Source of the DNA: Thermoanaerobaculia bacterium
Lineage (GTDB): Bacteria; Acidobacteriota; Thermoanaerobaculia; Multivoradales; Multivoraceae
Length of the DNA stretch: 64,000 bases
Reading direction: 5' to 3'
Assembly: GCA_022826745.1 (NCBI GenBank)
Contig: JAJDUI010000004.1
Location: forward strand, 1 to 64,000
Shown here: positions 38,758 through 47,798 of the stretch, one piece after another
Numbering within the stretch: the stretch's first letter is position 1
How the letters are laid out: each line of letters begins with the position of its first letter
Made by a program: the position numbers and the translations under genes
The notes under the pieces: model-generated
The model's database searches: none
What the model saw: the letters and a program-made list of their open reading frames with translations, nothing else
What the model was told of the DNA's origin: nothing

Positions 38758-39645
38758 ATGAAGACTGCAAGACGCATCCGCACCTGGAGCACTCTGGCTC
38801 TCGCGGCCGCCCTGGTTGCCGCCTGCGGCGGGGGCAGCTCGCGGAGCGTGATCCAGAACAAGGGCTCCGACACCCTGGTCAACGTGGCCCAGGCCTGGGC
38901 CGAGAACTACGCCGCGGTGGCGCCGGAGACGGCGGTCGCGGTGACCGGCGGCGGATCGGGCACCGGCATCTCCGCGATGATCAACGGCACGGTCGACATC
39001 GCGAACTCGAGCCGCAAGATGAAGGACTCGGAGATCGAGCTGGCGCGCGGCAACGGCAACGAGCCGATCGAGTTCGTCGTCGGCTTCGACGCCCTGGCGG
39101 TCTTCGTCCATCCCGACAACCCGCTCGACGAGGTCTCGCTGGAGCAGTTGGCCTCGCTCTACGGCGAGGGCGGCGAAGTCGACACATGGAGCCAGTGGGG
39201 AGTCGAGGTTCCGGGTTGCGGCAGCGACGAGATCGTTCGGGTCAGCCGCCAGAACAACTCGGGCACCTACGTCTACTTCCGCGAAGCGGTGCTCGGCGAC
39301 CAGCGCGACTTCCGGCTCGGCTCGCGCGACATGCACGGGTCCAAGGACGTGGTCGACCTGGTGGAGAACACGCCCTGCGCGATCGGCTACAGCGGCCTCG
39401 CGTACGCGACGGACCACGTGAAGATGCCCTGCGTCAAGAAGGGCGAGGACGGCGAGTGCGTGTCTCCCTCGGTCGATACGGCGATCGACGGGTCCTATCC
39501 CATCGCGCGTCCGCTGTTCATGTACACCGCGGGCGAGCCCCAGGGCGCCATCCGCGAGTACATCGACTGGGTGCTGAGCGACGAAGGCCAGTGCATCATC
39601 TACGAGAAGGGCTACGCGGCGCGAACGGACGTGGACTGCTCCTGA
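38758..39645 (+). CDS. pstS: phosphate-binding lipoprotein PstS
   Basis: 295 residues from ATG 38758; an open frame upstream adds only non-signal sequence. A lipobox LVAAC places the lipidated Cys at about residue 23. The PBP-like fold shows KGSDTLVNVAQAWAE, a GGGSGTGISAMINGTVDIANSSR loop (phosphate-binding Ser/Gly), VSRQNNSGTYVYF and IGYSGLAYA. It is the external receptor for PstCA. No phoU or phoBR is in the window. Nothing I can call a Pho box stands out in the 96-bp upstream gap. Confidence 0.92.
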   Translation: MKTARRIRTWSTLALAAALVAACGGGSSRSVIQNKGSDTLVNVAQAWAENYAAVAPETAVAVTGGGSGTGISAMINGTVDIANSSRKMKDSEIELARGNGNEPIEFVVGFDALAVFVHPDNPLDEVSLEQLASLYGEGGEVDTWSQWGVEVPGCGSDEIVRVSRQNNSGTYVYFREAVLGDQRDFRLGSRDMHGSKDVVDLVENTPCAIGYSGLAYATDHVKMPCVKKGEDGECVSPSVDTAIDGSYPIARPLFMYTAGEPQGAIREYIDWVLSDEGQCIIYEKGYAARTDVDCS

Positions 39646-39699
39646 ACGGGAGCAGACTCCCGGGAATGACGCGGCGTTTCTGGTTCCCCGGCGGCCGCC

Positions 39700-40653
39700 T
39701 TGACTGACGTAGCGCACGCCGCCGACCGGCGGGACCTCGCCTGGTGGGTCGACCGCGCGGTCCAGGTCCTGGTGCTCGCCGGGGGGCTGTCGGCGATCGT
39801 CTTCATCGCGGGCATCTTCGTCTTCATCACCCGCGAAGGCGCCGGCTTCGTCTTCGACCGCTTCGATTTCCGGGAGTTCTTCTTCTCGCCGCGCTGGACG
39901 CCCACGTCGAGCCACAACCCGACGTACGGCGCCCTCGCCCTGATCGCGGGCACGGCCTCCGTGACGGGACTCGCCATGGTCGTGTCCGTGCCGTTTTCGC
40001 TCGGCGCCGCGATCTACATCGGCGAGTTCGCCACCGGCCGCGTACGCGAGACGCTGAAGGTGCTGGTGGAACTCCTGGCGGCGATCCCGTCCGTGGTCTG
40101 GGGGTTCATCGGTCTCTCCATCATGAATCCGCTGATCATCCAGATCTTCGACGTTCCGATCGGACTGAACGTGCTGAACTCGGGGATCATCCTGGGGCTG
40201 ATGGCGGCGCCGATCATGACGACGATCGCCGAGGACGCGCTGAAGGCGGTCCCCGACACCTACCGCGAGGCCGCCGAGGCGATGGGGGCGACCCGCTGGC
40301 AGGTGACCTTCAAGGTGGTGCTTCCGGCGGCCCGCAACGGCCTCGTCGCGGCTACGCTGCTGGGCGTCGGCCGCGGTTTCGGCGAGACGATGGCGGTGCT
40401 GATGGCGAGCGGCCACTCGATCAACCTGCCGACGAGCCCCTTCGACTCGGTGCGGGCGCTGACGGCGACGATCGCCGCCGAACTCGGTGAGACGGCGGCC
40501 GGCTCCGACCACTACCAGGCGCTCTTCACGCTCGGCATCTTCCTGTTTCTGGTCACCTTCGCGATCAACTTCGCGGCCGACGTGTTCGTGCGGGGCGGCC
40601 AGCGCAAGCACCGCCGCCGCGGCCGCCGGCCGGCCGCTTCCGCGAACCCGTAG
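39700..40653 (+). CDS. pstC: phosphate ABC transporter permease PstC
   Basis: 317 residues, TTG start at 39700 (ATG 39666 is in the wrong frame). Six membrane helices and the permease EAA loop (YREAAEAMGATRWQVTFKVVLPAARNG) are visible, as is VWGFIGL typical of PstC. It pairs with PstA nine bases downstream. The C-terminus is basic (KHRRRGRR) on the cytoplasmic side. Confidence 0.92.
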   Translation: MTDVAHAADRRDLAWWVDRAVQVLVLAGGLSAIVFIAGIFVFITREGAGFVFDRFDFREFFFSPRWTPTSSHNPTYGALALIAGTASVTGLAMVVSVPFSLGAAIYIGEFATGRVRETLKVLVELLAAIPSVVWGFIGLSIMNPLIIQIFDVPIGLNVLNSGIILGLMAAPIMTTIAEDALKAVPDTYREAAEAMGATRWQVTFKVVLPAARNGLVAATLLGVGRGFGETMAVLMASGHSINLPTSPFDSVRALTATIAAELGETAAGSDHYQALFTLGIFLFLVTFAINFAADVFVRGGQRKHRRRGRRPAASANP

Positions 40654-40662
40654 CGAGGCGCC

Positions 40663-41528
<866 letters not shown>

Positions 41529-41532
<4 letters not shown>

Positions 41533-42314
41533 CGTCGCCTGCCCCGGAGATAGCGGCCGGCGACTACGCGGTCGAAGTCGAGGATCTGGCGATTCGCTAC
41601 CACGGCAAGCCGGCGCTTTCGGGCGTCACGTTCCAGGTACAGAGAAACGAGATCTTCGGCATCATCGGACCCGCGAACAGTGGCAAGACGTCGTTCCTGC
41701 GAGCAATCAACCGGATGGACCTGATGACTGCGGGCATGGAGGTTTCCGGCAGCGTCCGCGTCGAGGGCCGGGACGTGCGCAGTTGGCGCAACCCCTACGC
41801 CTTGCGGCAGCGGATCGGCGTCGTCTTTCCACTGCCCGTCGGCCTGCCGTTGACCATCTACGACAACGTCGCGCTCTCGTCCCGGCTGAGGGGCACGCGG
41901 AGGAAGGCGGACCTGGACGTGATCGTCGAACGCTGCCTCCGCCGCGCGGCGCTCTGGGACGAAGTGAAGGACCGGCTCGATTCCCTGGGCAGCCTGCTCT
42001 CCGGCGGCCAGCAGCAGCGGCTGACGATCGCCCGCGCCCTGTCGCAGGATCCGTCCATCCTGCTGCTCGACGAGTTCTCGATCGCGGTCGATCCGGTGAC
42101 CACGATGCGGATCGAAGAGGTGCTGGCGGAACTGAAGTCCGAGATGACGATCGTGCTGGTGACGAACCTCGTCCAGCAGGCGCGGAGGCTGGCCGCGCGG
42201 ACCGCCTTCTTCCTGACCGGCGAGCTGGTCGAGGTCACGGAGACGGAGGCGATGTTCGAGGGCGGCGCCCAGGACCCGCGAACGACCGCCTACGTCGAAG
42301 GGAAGTTCGGATGA
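41529..42314 (+). CDS. pstB: PstB-type ATPase, first copy: canonical signature but altered Q-loop and switch
   Basis: 261 residues, GTG start. Walker A is intact (GPANSGKT, 47-54), Walker B too (ILLLDEF), and the signature is canonical (LSGGQQQRLTIARAL, 157 on). Two catalytic-site residues differ from PstB: the Q-loop Gln is Pro101 (VVFPLPVGLP where PstB has VFQRPNPFP) and the switch His is Asn213 (LVTNLVQQA where PstB has VTHNMQQA). Alone it should be a poor ATPase. With the next gene product, which has the opposite defects, it would form an asymmetric heterodimer. Confidence 0.85.
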
Positions 42315-43117
42315 GCGTCGCTGAGCCTTCGACTCCGAGCGCCGCCGGCGCATCGGCGGCCATCCTGGTCGAGAAGCTGAACCTCTGGTACGGCGACTTC
42401 CAGGCCCTGTTCGACGTCGACCTGCGGGTGCGCGCCGGCGCGATCACGTCCCTGATCGGCCCTTCCGGCTGCGGCAAGACGACGCTGCTGCGGTCGGTGA
42501 ACCGGATCAACGAGCGTCTCGGTTACGTGCGCACCACCGGCAGCATCCGGCTCTGGGGCCTCGACGTGCTCGACCCCTCGGTCGAGCTGGCCCAGCTCCG
42601 CAAGCAGGTCGGGATGGTCTTCCAGCGCCCGAATCCGCTGCCGCTCTCCGTACGCGACAACGTCCTCTTCGGCACCCGTGTCCACCTGCCCGGCGGAAAG
42701 CCGCCGACGAGGGCGGAGGCCGGGCGGATCGTCGAGGAGGCGCTGCGGGAGGTGCTGCTCTGGGACGAACTGAAGGACTCGCTCGACCGCCGCGGCACGG
42801 AGTTGTCTCTCGAACAGCAGCAGAAGCTCTGCATCGCCCGCCTGCTCCCGGTCAAGCCGAGGCTGCTGCTGATGGACGAACCCTGCTCGGCGCTCGATCC
42901 GGCCGGCACGGAAGCCGTCGAGGAACTGATCTGGAAGCTCCGCGGCGACTACACGATCCTGATCGTGACCCACAACATGGCCCAGGCCCGCCGCGCCAGC
43001 GAGGAGTGCGTCTTCATGCTGCTCGGCGAGATGATCGAGCACAGCGACACGGCGTCGATGTTCCTGAATCCCGCGAACGAGCAGACGGCGGCCTACATCG
43101 AGGGGCGGTACGGGTAG
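42311..43117 (+). CDS. pstB: PstB-type ATPase, second copy: degenerate signature motif
   Basis: 268 residues, ATG overlapping the previous stop (ATGA). Walker A GPSGCGKTT (50-58), Q-loop Gln105 (VFQRPNPLP), Walker B LLLMDEPCSALDP and switch His221 (VTHNMAQA) are all standard PstB. The ABC signature is LSLEQQQKLCIA (165 on) in place of LSGGQQQRLCIA, so the two glycines that contact ATP in the partner site are gone. It provides the intact Walker/switch half of the one good site in a heterodimer with the first PstB. Confidence 0.88.
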   Translation: MSVAEPSTPSAAGASAAILVEKLNLWYGDFQALFDVDLRVRAGAITSLIGPSGCGKTTLLRSVNRINERLGYVRTTGSIRLWGLDVLDPSVELAQLRKQVGMVFQRPNPLPLSVRDNVLFGTRVHLPGGKPPTRAEAGRIVEEALREVLLWDELKDSLDRRGTELSLEQQQKLCIARLLPVKPRLLLMDEPCSALDPAGTEAVEELIWKLRGDYTILIVTHNMAQARRASEECVFMLLGEMIEHSDTASMFLNPANEQTAAYIEGRYG

Positions 43118-43130
43118 GGCGGCGTCGCGG

Positions 43131-43159
43131 TTGACCGTCTGCGAGCGTAGTCATACGAT
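43131..43159 (+). promoter_or_regulatory. sigma70-type promoter of the Phd/PIN module
   Basis: TTGACC (43131-43136) and TACGAT (43154-43159) are 17 bp apart, 13 bp after the pstB stop. An AGGAGG ribosome site sits at 43177-43182 before the antitoxin ATG. Confidence 0.6.
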
Positions 43160-43186
43160 TAGCCAAGAGGCTGGCCAGGAGGCGCC

Positions 43187-43420
43187 ATGTCCATCGTCAA
43201 CGTTCATCAAGCCAAGACCCATCTCTCACGGCTACTCGCGCAAATGGAGGGGGGCGAGGACGTCGTGATCGCCCGCGACGGCGAGCCGGTGGCGCGGCTC
43301 GTTCCCTGCAAGCCCGCGGCCCGGCGCCAGCCGGATGTCCTGAAGGGCAAGATCGCGGTTCCCGACAGTTTTTTCGACCCGCTGCCGGAGGACGAGCTTG
43401 CCGCCTGGGAAGGCGGCTGA
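43187..43420 (+). CDS. Phd/YefM-family antitoxin
   Basis: 77 residues. The N-terminus is the Phd/YefM dimerisation and DNA-binding fold (VNVHQAKTHLSRLLAQMEGGEDVVIARDGEPVARLVP); the acidic tail (PLPEDELAAWEGG) would neutralise the PIN toxin. It ends immediately before the toxin's TTG start. Confidence 0.88.
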   Translation: MSIVNVHQAKTHLSRLLAQMEGGEDVVIARDGEPVARLVPCKPAARRQPDVLKGKIAVPDSFFDPLPEDELAAWEGG

Positions 43421-43808
43421 TTGCGGGCCCTGATCGACACCCACGCGCTGCTCTGGTGGGTGGCCGACAGCGCGCGCCTCTCCGGGACGGCCCGTGCCGT
43501 GATCGCTGACGACTCGAACGACATCTTCGTCAGCGCGGCGTCGGCCTGGGAACTGGCCACCAAGTACCGGTTGGGCAAATTGCCGGGTGGCGAGCGCGTT
43601 GCGGCGGACGTTGTCGCCTGCATCGCTTCGCAGGGATTCCTGGAACTTGGGATCAGCGTGGCCGACGCGGAGCGCGCTGGTCGGTTGGCCGGCCCCCCGC
43701 CGGGATCCGTTCGATCGAATGTTGATCGCTCAGACGTTGGCTCACGATCTGCGAATCGTCTCCGTGGACAGGGCGTTCGACGACTATGTCGTGGATCGAG
43801 TGTGGTGA
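43421..43808 (+). pseudogene. PIN-domain toxin of the Phd/PIN module, frameshifted
   Basis: TTG start right after the antitoxin stop. The first half is a normal PIN domain (LIDTHALLWW with the first acidic residue; SAASAWELATKYRLGKL). At the run of six C (43693-43698) the frame breaks. One base on, the reading continues RRDPFDRMLIAQTLAHDLRI and on to SVDRAFDDYVV, the standard PIN C-terminus, to TGA at 43808. The span is one base over 129 codons, so one extra C explains it. This is either an inactivated toxin, a slippage (phase-variable) site, or an assembly error. Confidence 0.8.
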
Positions 43809-43818
43809 ACTCGGTGGA

Positions 43819-44130
43819 CTACACGCCTGCAGCAACCCGGTCCGGTTCGGCGGTACGTGCTTGACGTGCCCGCGCCAGGTCGTAGCTGGCCTGCATCCGC
43901 ATCCAGTGAACGGCTGTTCCCCAACCGATGTCCTCGAGCGCCAGCGCTATCCTGGCCGAGACGCCCGCCCGGCCGTTCAGCAGGCGCGACAGAGTTCCGC
44001 GTTCGCAACCCAGACGCGCCGCCGTCTCCGTCACGTTCCATCCGACCTCGTCCATGCTCTCGCGGATGAGTCCCCCCAGATGCGGCGGGTTCATCATCGA
44101 ACCGACGCGATCGTTTTCTCGATTGCTCAT
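43819..44130 (-). CDS. higA: HigA-family XRE antitoxin (orphan)
   Basis: 103 residues with an AGGAGGG ribosome site. Helix-turn-helix of the HigA type (MNPPHLGGLIRESM; NVTETAARLGCERGTLSRLLNGRAGVS; IALALEDIGWGTAVHWMRMQASYDLARAR). It is a close paralogue of the intact HigA at 54.8 kb. Its toxin gene upstream survives only as a relic, so the protein may act as a solitary antitoxin or regulator. Confidence 0.85.
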   Translation of the reverse strand: MSNRENDRVGSMMNPPHLGGLIRESMDEVGWNVTETAARLGCERGTLSRLLNGRAGVSARIALALEDIGWGTAVHWMRMQASYDLARARQARTAEPDRVAAGV

Positions 44131-44150
44131 GATTCCCTCCTGCGCTAGTG

Positions 44151-44226
44151 CTAGTGGTAGTCGATCAGGTCCACGTCCACGGCTTCGCCGTCCTCAAAGC
44201 GGAACGTGACACGCCAGTTGCCAGAA
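44151..44226 (-). pseudogene. higB: higB toxin relic (3' end only)
   Basis: About 25 codons reading SGNWRVTFRFEDGEAVDVDL and then IDYH, stop TAG, nearly identical to the end of the intact HigB at 54.54-54.81 kb. The first ~65 codons are missing; the sequence changes to an IS21-type terminus at about 44226. Confidence 0.8.
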
Positions 44227-44253
44227 GTGGGACATTTTCGGTTGCCCCAAACA
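44218..44253 (-). mobile_element. solitary IS21-type terminus
   Basis: On the minus strand the sequence begins TGTTTGGGGCAACCGAAAAT and goes on to a TCCCACTTCTGGCAAC segment. This parallels the end of the complete IS21-type element at 49741 (TGTTGGGGGCAACTGTAAAT, then TCCCATTCGTGGCAAC). Only the end remains; it abuts the higB relic. Confidence 0.5.
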
Positions 44254-44309
44254 CCGCGACCCTGATGGAGTCCGTGAGGACGGCGATAGGGGTCGAGCCG
44301 CGATGGATG

Positions 44310-44696
44310 TCAGGCCTCGGTAACCTCGGGCGACGTGCCTTTCGCGCTACGAACGAAGCCGCGGTCGAATGTGAGCATGGTCTCGCAGTGCGCGGCAGCG
44401 CCGAGATGCAGCGCGTCGGCGAAGTCCATGCCCATCTCCGTTCGATCGAGCGCCGCCATGAGCAGGCTCGGATCCTCTACGGTGACTCCCGGCAGTCCCG
44501 AGAAGGCCCTTAGGGCTGCCGCGACTTCGTCGCTCGCAAGGCCGTACACGCTACGCAGGACCCAATCGCTCTCGAGCAGGACCGTCGTGCCCACGAAGAC
44601 GTCGCCCTGGTCGACCGCGGCCTTTGCCTTGGCCGCCTGCCGCGGATCGTCGCCGATCAAGTAGCGGACGACGACGTTGGTGTCAATCGCCTTCAT
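44310..44696 (-). CDS. PIN-domain (VapC-type) toxin
   Basis: 128 residues from ATG 44696 (the open frame goes further but this start follows the antitoxin closely). All four PIN acidic positions are present: AIDTNVVVRYL, VLLESDWVL, MDFADALHLG and MLTFDRGF. It should be a Mg-dependent RNase. It overlaps the AbrB-type antitoxin gene by 14 bp. Confidence 0.88.
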   Translation of the reverse strand: MKAIDTNVVVRYLIGDDPRQAAKAKAAVDQGDVFVGTTVLLESDWVLRSVYGLASDEVAAALRAFSGLPGVTVEDPSLLMAALDRTEMGMDFADALHLGAAAHCETMLTFDRGFVRSAKGTSPEVTEA

Positions 44697-44958
44697 GGCG
44701 CCGCCTGGCTTCGGCCAGTACGCCGGCATTCATCTCTTGAACGGTCTTCGGCTTGCCGTCGTAAGCCAGGCTGCCGAACACGTCCTCGGTCCGGGTCTCG
44801 GGAAAGGAGGGCTCGGGCTTGAGCAAGACACCGTCGGATGTGCTCTCCACGACGAGGCGCGTTCCCGCCGCCCAGCGCAGCGCGCGGCGGATGGGCTTGG
44901 GCAGGATGACCTGCCCCTTGGTCGACAGGGTCGTCGTCAGCGGTTCGGGTGCGGGCAT
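44683..44958 (-). CDS. AbrB/SpoVT-type antitoxin
   Basis: 91 residues. The start ATG 44958 follows an AGGGAGAG ribosome site. An N-terminal swapped-hairpin DNA-binding domain (TTTLSTKGQVILPKPIRRAL; GTRLVVE) and a C-terminal tail (DVFGSLAYDGKPKTVQEMNA) that would bind the PIN toxin. The 226 bp upstream (44959-45184) hold no gene I can support. Confidence 0.85.
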   Translation of the reverse strand: MPAPEPLTTTLSTKGQVILPKPIRRALRWAAGTRLVVESTSDGVLLKPEPSFPETRTEDVFGSLAYDGKPKTVQEMNAGVLAEARRRHEGD

Positions 44959-45184
44959 CGTAGAACTCTCCCTGGGGGGTAAGGCGGAAGTAGGATACAG
45001 GGTTCGCCGCCTTGAGCCAAGTGCGGCGAGCCGCGCGAACGCACGGGAGGTGTGCCCCGGTCCTTGAATACTGCTTCGCCGTCGTCCGCCGAGACCATGT
45101 GCCCAGCAGCCGCGCTCCGGAACGCCGAAGGCGCGCAGGATCTCGATGGGCGCCTGGATGTTCACACCGGGAGTCTCGATCGAT

Positions 45185-45397
45185 TCAGGCGGCGACGTCG
45201 ACCTGGGCGGCGGTGGTCTGGGGTGGCGGGACCGGGTCGCCGTCGCGTCGCAGGCCCTCAAGATGGAACTCGATCGCTTCGCGCATTTGCTCGATGACTT
45301 CATCGCGCGTGGCGCCGGTTGCAATGCAGCCAGGGAGGTCAGGAGCGTATGCCGCGTAGTTGTTGGGAGTTTTCTCGATGACGATGGTGTACTTCAC
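45185..45397 (-). CDS. hicB: HicB-type antitoxin
   Basis: 70 residues from GTG 45397, which overlaps the HicA stop (GTGA). Typical partial RNase-H-like HicB fold: KYTIVIEKTPNNYAAYAPDL, then PGCIATGATRDEVIEQMREA. No C-terminal DNA-binding domain, as in the short HicB class. Confidence 0.85.
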   Translation of the reverse strand: MKYTIVIEKTPNNYAAYAPDLPGCIATGATRDEVIEQMREAIEFHLEGLRRDGDPVPPPQTTAAQVDVAA

Positions 45398-45597
45398 GGG
45401 TTCTTGACTCCTTTGAGGCCAGCCTGTCGGAGGATGCTGTTCCAAGTGCCAGGGGGCAGCTCATCGCTGAGTTTACCGGGCACGGTTACCTTGCCCGGCT
45501 TGGAGGGATGGCGGTACTGCCGGTGGCTGCCTTTCGTTGCGACGAGCTGCCGGCCGTGGCGCTGGATGGTACGGATGGTTTCGCGGACCTTGAGCAT
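45394..45597 (-). CDS. hicA: HicA-type mRNA interferase toxin
   Basis: 67 residues; ATG 45597 chosen because the family starts with a short lysine-containing helix (MLKVRETIRTIQRHG). The double-stranded-RNA-binding-like fold has GSHRQYRHPSKPGKVTVPGK with the catalytic His. First gene of the HicAB pair. Confidence 0.85.
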   Translation of the reverse strand: MLKVRETIRTIQRHGRQLVATKGSHRQYRHPSKPGKVTVPGKLSDELPPGTWNSILRQAGLKGVKNP

Positions 45598-45692
45598 CGG
45601 GTTGGAGAGGAGACCGGCGACGGCCGGTGCCGCCGCCGGCTGTTGAGACGCTCCAGGGGGCCGCGCCGCCTGCGGCGCCTTCGCGCCTGCGT

Positions 45693-47249
45693 TCACCCAC
45701 GAGCCACCGCGAACGACACGACGTTTCTCGTTTCACGGCTGAACTCCACGGCCACAAGATGGATGGGCTGGCCGAGGCCGCGGTACTTGTCCGCATAGTT
45801 CCTGTCCTTCAATTGCGCCATCGCGGCGCCCTCGGAAGCCATCTCGACGACCTTGAACTCGAAGAGGTACACGTTGCCGCCGAACCGTACCGCCATGTCC
45901 AGCCGCCCGCGGCTGGTCGCGTCCTCGACCGTCACGTCGAGCCCGAGCGACGCGAAGTAGGAGTAGACGACGCTCGCGTAGAAGCCCTCGTAGTGCGCAA
46001 TGTCGTTGTTCGTGTACCAGTGGTAGGGAATGCTCGCGAAGAACGAGTGGAATACGTCCCCGAGTCCCTCGATATCGTTCCGGGACAGCAGGTCCTCCAG
46101 CCGGACGCTGTTCCTCATCTGGCCCGAGCCATCCCGCACCAGGCGGCGAAGCAGACTGCGGTTCAGACTCTGCCTGACTTCCCGATTCGGATAACCGAGA
46201 CGGTAGACGGCGCCGCCGGCGAACTCCTCCTCGCCGACGACCGTCAGGTATCCCGTCTGAAACAGCAACGCCTCGGTCGCCATGTCGTCGACGTCGAAGG
46301 CCGAAAGCAGATCGCTGCTGGCGAGCATCCTCGCCAGGTCCGGCGACCCGACGCGCCGCTCGAGCAGGGTTTCCACCAAGAACGCCGGCGTGCCCGTCTC
46401 GAACCACCAGGCGTCGAACTCCCGCCGGTCGAACAACAGCAGGATGTCGTAGGGGTTGTAGACCTTCCGGTCGCCCAACCAGTTGTAGCCGTTGTACCAC
46501 TCCCGGATCCGCTCTCGGTCGAGACCCTCGAGCTCGGGCGCGAACACCGTGTCCAGGTCGTCGTCCGTGTACCCGCAGAGCGCGGAGTGGCGCGCGTCGA
46601 GGGTGATGTCCTTCAGGTTGTTCAGTCCCGAGAAGAGGCTGACCTTGGAGAACTTGCTGACGCCGGCAAGGAAGACGAAGCGAACGTGTGCGTCCCGGTC
46701 CTTGATCACCGAGTAGACGCCACGCAGGTACTCCCGGTTCGCACGGGCGACGTCGGGAACCGCTAGCGCATCCAGAATCGGCTTGTCGTACTCGTCGACG
46801 AGCACGACGACCGGCCGGCGTGTCCGGTCGTGAATCCGCTTCAGAAGATCGCCGAACCGCTCGGGGGCCGTCGCGTAGCCCGAGGCGACGCCGGTCCGGG
46901 CCTCCACGGCGTCGAGCTGCGCCATCAGGTTGGCGTGCAGGACGCCCTCTTCCGTGAAGTTGCCGCCGCCGAAACTGAGCCGCACGACGGGATGGCGCAC
47001 GGACCAGTCCCACCGGTCATGGATGTACAGACCCCGAAACAGCGGCTCGGCGCCCTCGAACAGCTCCTTCAGCGTGTCCAGAAACAGGCTCTTGCCGAAG
47101 CGGCGCGGGCGCGACAGGAAGAAGTGCGATCCTTCGTCGAGCAGCGCCTGGATCCAGGGCGTCTTGTCGACGTAGTAGTAGCTGCCGCCCTCCCGGATCT
47201 TGCGGAACGTCTGAATGCCGATGGGCAGCTTGCGCCTGGATGGAGGCAC
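45693..47249 (-). CDS. AAA-ATPase-like/PD-(D/E)XK nuclease-like protein (DUF1703 group)
   Basis: 518 residues, GTG start. N-terminal AAA-ATPase-like domain (GIQTFRKIREGGSYYYVDKT; P-loop SRPRRFGKSLFLDTL; Walker B VVLVDEYDKPI) and C-terminal PD-(D/E)XK superfamily domain (GRLDMAVRFGGNVYLFEFK). The family is common in accessory regions and host-associated bacteria; its role is unknown and a mobile-element or defence function is often guessed. It starts 3 bp after the stop of a truncated cmr4-like frame, so it probably now uses that gene's promoter. Confidence 0.85.
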   Translation of the reverse strand: MPPSRRKLPIGIQTFRKIREGGSYYYVDKTPWIQALLDEGSHFFLSRPRRFGKSLFLDTLKELFEGAEPLFRGLYIHDRWDWSVRHPVVRLSFGGGNFTEEGVLHANLMAQLDAVEARTGVASGYATAPERFGDLLKRIHDRTRRPVVVLVDEYDKPILDALAVPDVARANREYLRGVYSVIKDRDAHVRFVFLAGVSKFSKVSLFSGLNNLKDITLDARHSALCGYTDDDLDTVFAPELEGLDRERIREWYNGYNWLGDRKVYNPYDILLLFDRREFDAWWFETGTPAFLVETLLERRVGSPDLARMLASSDLLSAFDVDDMATEALLFQTGYLTVVGEEEFAGGAVYRLGYPNREVRQSLNRSLLRRLVRDGSGQMRNSVRLEDLLSRNDIEGLGDVFHSFFASIPYHWYTNNDIAHYEGFYASVVYSYFASLGLDVTVEDATSRGRLDMAVRFGGNVYLFEFKVVEMASEGAAMAQLKDRNYADKYRGLGQPIHLVAVEFSRETRNVVSFAVARG

Positions 47250-47251
47250 GC

Positions 47252-47347
47252 CTACTCCGCCTCCTGCAGATCCACGACCCCCATGCCGTGCCCGGCGCCG
47301 CGGTGGGTCGGGGTCTCGGCCAACAGGCCGAGCATCGCTGGTTTCAT
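47252..47347 (-). pseudogene. probable relic of cmr4 (type III-B CRISPR Cas7-like)
   Basis: A 31-codon frame with a strong GGGAGGG ribosome site: start MKPAMLGLLAETPTHRGAGH, then GMGVVDL, then QEAE and stop TAG. The pattern L-AETP-H-G-G---G-VDL is how Cmr4 proteins begin (they continue with P-x-QRE). Homology ends at VVDL. A 6-bp inverted repeat (GGTGTT/AACACC, 47362-47380) lies in its promoter region. Confidence 0.45.
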
Positions 47348-47417
47348 CGCTACCCTCCCGGGGTGTTGGAATGTAACACCGCCGTCAGCCGACTTCCTCC
47401 CGTCTGAAGGCTACGAG

Positions 47418-47707
47418 CTTGTCCGCCCAGATCGTGCTGCGCAACGACCGCCGCCTGCAGACGGCGATGCGCTCCTCGCGTCTTCCGACGGTCAAGACGC
47501 TCGACCGGTTCGACTTCAGCTTTCAGCCGAGCATCAAGCGGGAACAGATCGAGAGCCTCCACGAGCTGGTCTTCCTGGAGCGCGCCGGACCGAAGCGAAG
47601 GCCGCGGGCGACCTCTCGCCGCGACTCCCGGTGCTCACCCACTCGGCGCTGCTGATCGTGGACGAGATCATGGCTGCGACGCTCATTCGACCGCCTGCTG
47701 CACCACC
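47418..47707 (+). pseudogene. istB relic, inverted relative to the intact IS
   Basis: Pieces of IstB on the plus strand: SAQIVLRNDRRLQTAMRSSR and on to SLHELVFLERA, then EAKAAGDLSPRLPVLTHSAL and on to LIVDEI, then MAATLI followed by a shifted frame. Compared with the intact IstB next door, the P-loop part is deleted and the segment between its two DEI motifs has been removed, as if by recombination between them. It fills most of the 47350-47798 gap; the remainder has no gene I can support. Confidence 0.7.
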
Positions 47708-47798
47708 CCTCCACTCGCGCGTCCGGTGTCGGCCTCCGCTCGCTCCGCTCCCTCCAGCCGACACGGAGGCGCGCCGAGGCCAGGGGGTTGGCGGCTGA

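Noticed and set aside
44959-45184. Short open frames in the gap between the AbrB-type antitoxin and HicB
   Set aside because: None has a ribosome site or a recognisable sequence; the gap is left unannotated.
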